DNA of 64,000 nucleotides, from the NCBI GenBank assembly GCA_019096065.1, contig JAGUCH010000001.1, forward strand, positions 13,020,001 to 13,084,000, written 5' to 3'. Position 1 is the first letter of the stretch; the number at the start of each line of letters is the position of its first letter. Below the pieces are notes generated by a model that was not told where the DNA came from, ran no database searches, and was given only the letters and a program-made list of their open reading frames with translations. This stretch comes from Paracyclopina nana (Eukaryota > Arthropoda > Copepoda > Cyclopoida > Cyclopettidae). Position numbers and translations under genes: made by a program. Positions 58,002-64,000 of this stretch are shown here, piece after piece.

Positions 58002-58487
58002 ATGGCTGATTTCATAACGGAGCTTATTGCACATGGCCTCCAATTCTGGATGGCCAACGATTCTAGTCAAGAAGTATTCGCCTTTGAAGAGATTCCTTGT
58101 GGATTTGGAGGCGTTGACGGAGGCTGCGTCGGCTTGTCACCTCGTGCCTAAGGGCTCTTTGTCCTTGCCATGGCCATTCTGGCCTTGGCATCACTTGACT
58201 ATCGGATGGCATGGCGGGATTACTATGTAGGGCCAAGTAGAGTGGAAGCTGGGAGATGGCGACGAAGACTTTTGAGAAGGCTGATCTTGGCACTGATTGG
58301 CATCAAGTATTGGCCTGGCTGGAGGCCTTGCCAGCCTTTTCATGGAGTCCCTTGCCTGGTCAGGGTCAACCAGGCGATACGGATTGATGGCTATGGTGTT
58401 GATGATCCTGTGGTGTCACAAACCATGTCCTATTCGCCACCAGTTTCTCCATTCTGTTTCTTCTTCCCTCTTTTTCCTTTCTGTTAA
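58002..58487 (+). pseudogene. Small membrane-protein frame split by in-frame TAA
   Basis: An ATG at 58,002 opens a frame of 49 codons (MADFITELIAHGLQFWMAND...), stopped by TAA at 58,149-58,151. The same frame stays open for another 111 codons starting with a hydrophobic stretch (LFVLAMAILALASL) and basic residues (RWRRRLLRRL). Both halves look coding. A nonsense mutation is the simple reading; use of the internal ATG at 58,170 is possible. No family recognised. Confidence 0.4.
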
Positions 58488-58500
58488 GCTTTGTAAATAG

Positions 58501-58840
58501 ATGTTTCCTCAGCCTTTTAAGTTTGCTAGTTTTGCTTTACTGTCAATCACTTTGTTTAATCATTGCCTTTCAGCTATGTCATCAGTTCAGCGTATGAACG
58601 AGTATCGGCTCAGTAAGGTAGCCTCGGAGGTCGGCGAGATCCGGAATGGGGTGTCCAAGTTTGTGGATCCGAATTGGCTTAAGGCTAATATGTGTCAGCC
58701 TGAAGAAGGTGTGGGGTCACCTGTTGATTGGTGAGCTCGGTTTCTTGGTGGTGGTGGTGTACATGGTCCTCGCCTTCCTCGCCTTCCTCAAGGCATATGG
58801 TGTACGGGCTTTTCACTAAAGTAAGTTGAAATGAATTTTA
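58501..58840 (+). pseudogene. Secreted/membrane protein fragment with frame change
   Basis: An ATG at 58,501 starts a signal peptide (MFPQPFKFASFALLSITLFN then HCLSA) followed by about 50 polar residues and a stop at 58,734. A hydrophobic anchor (GELGFLVVVVYMVLAFLAFL) is encoded just downstream in another frame. The combination suggests a type I membrane protein whose frame is broken between the two parts. Confidence 0.4.
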
Positions 58841-58849
58841 AAGGCAGCT

Positions 58850-59346
58850 TTCACTTTCACTGTTCCTGTGTTCTTCAAGGCTCTCCGGAATGTGTGGCTT
58901 GACATCTTTGTTAAGTTCCTGGCAGCTGTGTTCTTCCCGCTGACGTTTGGTCCATTCCTGGGGTATGTATTTCATGACATGTGCGGGAAGGAGCAGTTGC
59001 CAGTGAGGCCGGGCTTCACGGAGGCTGCTCAGACGTTGGCCAATTTGGTGCGTGGTCCTGCCTTACTTGTTAGCCACGAACTTCGATGGGAATGACGCGC
59101 TTGTGAGAGAGGTGTTGTCTGGCGAGTACCTCTCTCTCGCTTTTCCCCCGCCAGGCTCCACAGAGAGGACAGTGTTGGTCCGTGACCTCATCCTCCCCGC
59201 TTGGCGAGATGGCCCGAAGATGTGGAGTCAGGTCAATCGAGTTGGCCTACCCCATCAGCACCTTTTGAGGATGTCAACCTCGAGGATGGCATTTATGATG
59301 CTGTCGGCGATAACGGCGAGGTAGTGGCCTCGCTGACTGGCCAGTA
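58850..59346 (+). pseudogene. Coding remnants in shifting frames
   Basis: Frames 58,868-59,095, 59,052-59,324 and a short frame ending at 59,348 (FEDVNLEDGIYDAVGDNGEV) overlap end to end, each taking over as the last loses coding character. The first has a hydrophobic stretch (FLAAVFFPLTFGPFLGYVF). This looks like one gene with at least two frameshifts. No family recognised. Confidence 0.35.
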
Positions 59347-59625
59347 ATGGTAATGGTCGCTGCCGGTGACCAGGAGGGTCAAGGGCAGCAGCCCTTTTCA
59401 CAAGGGGGCCTGGATTCTTCCAGCCAGGCTGCCCCAACTCCAATGGAAGTCCCGAGTCGGAGGATGGCCATTAGGGCCAAGATGGCTCCTAAGAGAGGAG
59501 GTCAGCTCGAATGGCTGTCCTTTAACAGAAGAAGAAGCTTAAAGCTAGTCACTTTGTTTAAGAATTGTTATGATGTTAAGCCAGCAAATGACCAATATAT
59601 GGCAATTACTTTGAAAGGTGTGATG
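59347..59625 (+). CDS. Possible 93-aa Gln/Ser-rich ORF
   Basis: ATG-initiated frame beginning just after the stop of the preceding fragment. The first half is Gln/Gly/Ser-rich, the second basic (RAKMAPKRGG, FNRRRSLKL). No known domain; may be the next small protein of the block or another remnant. Confidence 0.3.
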
Positions 59626-60150
59626 TGACTGATTTTTGAAGATTCCTTATAATTGACAGATTTACTTTCCTTATTATGGCGTCCGGAAGTAGGCCTGAGA
59701 TGACTTGTCAAAACATCAGCTGATAGATGAATGAGGATGAATTTTCCCACGGTCCACATGACAGTTGTTGTTGTTTACTAATCATCAAGCCGCGTGAATC
59801 GAGCAGTTATTTTTAAGGCTAATTTGGGAAAATTTTGCTTTGATGGTTTTGATCATTTTCAAAGATTTTAAAAATATAATCAGAGAATGCCATTACGCCA
59901 TCGAGGGCGTCAATTGGTGAGGATTTTGGCGTTTGGATCCAAGGAGAATCAGGTTGGAAAATGAAGTGTCTAGATCGAGCTATTTTTCCGACCAACATAA
60001 TTTTTGTTGACACTTTCCTAAAGCATGGCAAAACAAAGTGATTTTGTTAATTTGATTCGAAAGTGGATGCAAGTGATTCCAAATGCATTTTAATCAGTTT
60101 TTACACTGGGCCTTTTCAACTTGGGAGGTCAGAGTGGACATCAGCGACGA

Positions 60151-60330
60151 TTTTCTCAGTGGAAGAAGTGTTCACCTCAATGTTGTCGTCATTTTCGACG
60201 TTGTTGCCGGGCCAGAATTGTTGTCATCAGCTTACCATTTTCTCAGTGGAAGAAGTGTTCACCTCAATGTTGTCACTATTTCGACAAGCTGTTTGCCGTC
60301 AGAATTGTTGTCATCTGCGACATGAACTTC
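60151..60330 (+). repeat. 87-bp tandem duplication
   Basis: TTTTCTCAGTGGAAGAAGTG begins at 60,151 and again at 60,238, and the following sequence including CAGAATTGTTGTCATC is repeated. The 29-codon period keeps three frames open. Confidence 0.85.
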
Positions 60331-60636
60331 AACTGCGGTTTCAACGTGAATAGTGGGAGTGTTGGGTAGAGTTGAAGGTGAGTTTCAGGTTTTGGCATCA
60401 TCTCCATGAGCTTGGCCTTTTTGTGCTTCATGGCCTCAAGTTTACGCTCGTTTTGATAATGCTTTTCTCCACAGACTTTAAGATGTCCTTCGAAGGGTCA
60501 AGAATATCCTCGTCAAGTTTTCATTTTCCATGGAGTCCTTGGCTTTCCTCATCTTGGTAAGTCGTGACTTGGATTCTGGATCTCAACTTTTTGTCTTGAC
60601 GTTTCACGTATTTTCTAGCTCTGGTTCCAAGCTGTC

Positions 60637-61402
60637 TCAGAAGGAAAAGTTGTTCTCTGAGCACTTATGAAGGCAATATGTGAAGAATGCCAAAGCCAGG
60701 AGGACTAAGATCGAGGTGGGGATGGTGAGCCACATCGTCAAGGTGGGATTGTTTCTCAGAGCGGTGTCGAATCCAGGGGTTCCAATCAATTGGCCAAATG
60801 GGGACCGTACCAGTCTTGACATCTTCTAGTGAGGCAATTGTAGCTTGGAGCTCAATGTTGAGGACCTTTTGATTGGATAGATCCTTTTGGAGGTTAAGGA
60901 TTTCTGTATTGAGGCGTTCTTCTTGAGCTGACATGGTAATTAGCATATCCTCAACCTTGGATTTGGCATAATCATAGAGTTTTTCCAGGATGATGACTTT
61001 TCTTTGACAAGGGACATCACGGAGACCTTGATTGGGATTCAATCTGGATGAAGCATTGATCAAATCTTGAGAGGCCACACTTATGTTTTGAAAAAGAGCC
61101 TCTTGCTCCTCAAGATCGGTGTCTGCCGTTGGATCCAGATAAGTAGATTTGTTATTCTCCTTCTCTTCTGTTATCATGGCAGCATAGGTTTTTTGGCACT
61201 TGTCAAGTTGATCAGTCAAGGTGGTAATTTTGGTCTTAAATTCCTGGTTGTTTTCCTTGAGTTCAGCTTCGGATGCAAGACAGGTGGTTAGTCTTTGTTG
61301 ATTGAGGACATAGTTATTGAGGAATTCAATCTCAGAGATTGATTTGGCTTCTATGGCAGAAATCAATCTTAAGGTGATGACGAAGAATTGGAGTGGACTC
61401 AT
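60637..61402 (-). pseudogene. Signal-peptide coiled-coil membrane protein, frame broken
   Basis: The ATG at 61,402 starts a signal peptide (FFVITLRLISAIEA), then about 190 residues of heptad-rich sequence (QQRLTTCLASEAELKENNQEF, MLITMSAQEERLNTEILNLQ), i.e. a long coiled-coil ectodomain. A membrane anchor (LTMWLTIPTSILVLLALAFF) with a KCSENNFSF tail follows in a different frame (60,639-60,822), so the frame changes near 60,825. The architecture resembles the giant-element membrane protein at 28.2 kb, without clear sequence identity. Confidence 0.5.
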
Positions 61403-61572
61403 GTTGCTTCTTCTTGGTAGTAGATGAGACTGAGGTTTTGCAATTTGATAGTGTATCTTCGTCGTGCTTAATGTGCACTAGCAGCTCATTAAAAATTGCT
61501 GTTGTGTTGAACTAGATATAAAATGCTTGGATATACTGTATTTGAAGGCGAAAAGTTGATGTTGCATATCCA

Positions 61573-63046
61573 TTAGTCATAGTAGGGGTGAATTTTGCTT
61601 GCTGCTTGAATTTCATCCTCACTTGTATAACAGGAATAGTTGCTGTGTCTCCTGGGATCAATGCTATGGACATGAGCAACATCAATCACTTTTACAGATC
61701 TTTTGGCTCTTGGGGTTCTTCTTGGTGGTCTTGAAGGTTTTGTGTTGTCCATTTGTTTCTTTGATTTTGAATCTTGAGTCACAAAATAGACATCACTTTT
61801 ATCATCATTTTCCCCCTCGCTTGAAGAGTCCTTTTTTGATGGGAGAAAAGTGGCCATTTCAGTTTCATTACGATTGGTAGTTTTGGGACTCGCCTTGTTG
61901 GCAGGTACTTTAAAAGCAACAAATCTTTTTCTTTTATGGCACATAAATCCATCTTTCCGACAGCTTTATGACGAGAAAAGGCTGGTGATCAAGGTGACAA
62001 TTCCAGATATTCCGCCTATGATACTAAATATAATATCCAGCACTTTAGGATTTGTATGTTTAGTGATCCAATCTGGCAGTTTTTCTTTTGCCTTATCAAA
62101 AATCTCAGTGATGTTGATTGATGGCTTATCAGCTGGAAGTGTTTTTATCACCTTGGCCTTTTTTTGTCTTAGTGGGTATAGAGCCATTAATAACTGTAGT
62201 AGGAGGGTTGATTTCATGGAGTTTTGTTTTTTCTTCTTCATCACAAATGCAAATTTGGTTGCCATCCATAGATTTTGCACTATTATCCAATCTCTGAATA
62301 ATATTGTCCGCTGTGACATAATCATTCACTAGATTAGGAAGAAGGTCAAAGATCAGCTCCATATTGGGTGGAGTAGATTCTAATAGATTCTTCACTTCTT
62401 GTAGAGGGTGGTCCAGAAAGAGTTCATCCACATTGCTTTCTTGATATTTATCGCACCAATCAGCTTGATTCAACTCTTGGATTAACTCTTTTCCATTTGG
62501 GGGAAGTTGTCTTTGATAGTAGTGAGTTCTGCTGAGTAAACTTTTCGAAGGGAAGTGTACTTTTCATAATTGTCTGGAATGGCAGTCACACAGTGTCAAA
62601 GCTTGTCCGTTCCTGCAAGCCACATCTTCAATTACAAAAATAGTGTTGTCAGCTGTAATTGTTTGGTACGACGATCCGATAGCACTTGTTTTCATCAAAT
62701 GAAGTAGGCTTGACACTTAGATTCTCAACATTGTCTCCCCAGTATAGTGGAAATGGTTCACCGTCAAGTAGTAGGAATCAGTTCTTTTGTCATATTGAAG
62801 ATTTACCCAGATTTTCTTGTCATCGAATTTGAAGTTAGGTGGGTCTCTCACACCTGCCTCTATCTTCTTTAAAACAGATGCAAAATCACCTTTGGGCTTG
62901 ATGAAAGTCATCTTCTCGATCTCGCAGACCAATTTTGAAGTGGCAAACTTGTCTTGAACATTGATCAGCTTGTAAACTTTGTCGTTGACAATGCGACCTT
63001 TTGCAAAAGTCTCCACATCAGTAATTTGAGTTCGAGATGGCATCAA
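61573..63046 (-). pseudogene. Fragmented membrane-glycoprotein-like gene
   Basis: Consecutive minus-strand frames at 62,717-63,046, 62,129-62,473, 61,966-62,325 and 61,573-61,944 read like one protein in pieces. They have Cys and N-glycosylation motifs (CICDEEEKTKL, NITEIF), then a C-terminal membrane anchor (LDIIFSIIGGISGIVTLITS), then a basic tail (KRKRF, RRTPRAKRSVK). The frame changes at a seven-T run (62,159-62,165), and an in-frame TAA at 61,966-61,968 separates anchor and tail. An envelope-like origin is possible but unproven; I do not attempt to restore it. Confidence 0.45.
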
Positions 63047-64000
63047 CTAGAGGCTCTAGGAGCTGATGTAGTTGATTGAGTGTTTCTGACAAGGACACAA
63101 TGTTGTAAGCCTTGCAGAGGGGAGTGCTTGTCACACTCGTGTTGTGGAGCAGTGTTACAACGCCAAACTCCACAGAAGTTGTTTCCTCCTTGTAATCATA
63201 GTTGGGCTAGAAGTCAAAGTAGAGTGTAGAGGTTATCATTCATCCATCATCATTTGTATCACATTTGTCTAATATTCATTCTGCGAAATGTACAGTAGGT
63301 TCATATGGCATTGCTTGTTCATCTTCTTCATCATCCAGGAACATCTGGTCAATGATTGGAAGCTGAGAGTTGACACTTTGAGCTTTTTTCTTTGCTCCTT
63401 TAGTCTTTTTGATTCACCACGTGTCATTACACGGCCCTTTCAATGGGCTTGAAAATGTCCTCATCAAGAATTCGAGTCTTTGGATTTCCATGTACGGTTC
63501 GAGAGATTCCAATGTGAAGTGTGATCCAAGCATGAATCTAACACTTAATGGCAAATTTCCATAGAGCTCAGCCGCGAGGAGAGCATTTCTTCAGGAGATT
63601 CTGTGAGCAGGAAAGACAACTCCATTGAAACTTTTTAGAAGGCATGTGTTTTGCAAGTTCTTGAGGACCAGGTAAGGGCTCGTGGTGATAACGTACTCCA
63701 AATCTTTGGCTTTTCATGTTTTCTCTTATCAAGCATGAAAACGTAAGTGCCAGGCCTCATAGTTGATGTCTTTTCCAGGAATCTTTTCTCTTGCTTGCTT
63801 TTTTGAGCTGAGTGTTCTTATTGATTGCTTCTGTATAATGGCGTCATGAGCTTTCCAGATGTCTTTGATTGTGCTTGGTCTCGACAATGTCCTTTTCTGT
63901 AATTGGTCTTAGTCTGTCGTGATCAACTCCAAAATAAGCATAAATGGGGCTAATGTTGCCAATTCTTGGTGAGGGGCGAGTGTTCAAGGATAGTTGAACA
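63047..64000 (-). other. Further coding-like remnants to window edge
   Basis: Minus-strand stretches (e.g. around 63,060-63,200) show coding-like composition that leads into the frame at 62,717-63,046, but every frame is interrupted. They are probably the upstream part of the fragmented membrane protein, continuing beyond the window. Confidence 0.3.

Overview
The window is nuclear DNA of an ecdysozoan, most likely an arthropod and plausibly a crustacean. This rests on an ecdysone receptor gene (EcR, 47.9-49.6 kb), an ionotropic-receptor co-receptor gene of the Ir25a type (54.1-56.3 kb, minus strand), arthropod-type (TTAGG)n blocks, very short GT-AG introns (about 45-80 nt) and AATAAA poly(A) signals. 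I cannot name the species. The flanks and middle hold ordinary host genes; two large accessory regions fill the rest.

Region 1 (0-4.9 kb): a 393-bp PIF/Harbinger-like MITE, a small secreted-protein gene with a TATA/Inr promoter (1767-2276), a half copy of a second MITE, a 171-bp tandem repeat, and a spliced 66-aa coiled-coil gene (4518-4773).

Region 2 (4.9-17.0 kb): an intact five-exon EnSpm/CACTA-type transposase gene (minus, 811 aa) stands head to head with the first of three tandem paralogues of a family I do not recognise: A (8745-11626, 842 aa), B (12682-13812, 335 aa, short form) and C (14087-16998, 834 codons with one in-frame TGA). A and C share identical exon sizes and intron phases over their conserved C-terminal part. 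A direct repeat of about 85-93 bp brackets the transposase gene plus gene A.

Region 3 (17,545-36,117): an 18.6-kb segment bounded by terminal inverted repeats of about 300 bp. Inside are subterminal arrays of a roughly 20-bp motif, a 174-bp satellite whose unit folds on itself, a ten-exon transposase gene (C2H2 fingers, DDE_Tnp_4-like core) whose last exon is a ubiquitin-specific-protease-like domain, an 18-bp minisatellite, two genes for membrane proteins with signal peptides, and a higher-order repeat carrying TTAGG blocks and a captured piece of one of those genes. A third, truncated TIR copy near 26,840 fused to an inverted gene fragment shows that at least two copies were joined. Several coding exons carry single-base losses in short A runs, so the transposase copy is probably dead.

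Region 4 (36-56 kb): two more non-autonomous TIR elements, a four-exon gene for a 1784-aa secreted Gln/Gly-rich protein, EcR, a long empty stretch, and Ir25a lacking a recognisable amino-terminal domain.

Region 5 (56.5-64 kb): a cluster of small, mostly membrane-associated reading frames on both strands, many broken by in-frame stops or frame changes. It looks like a decayed mobile or virus-derived block rather than conserved host genes.
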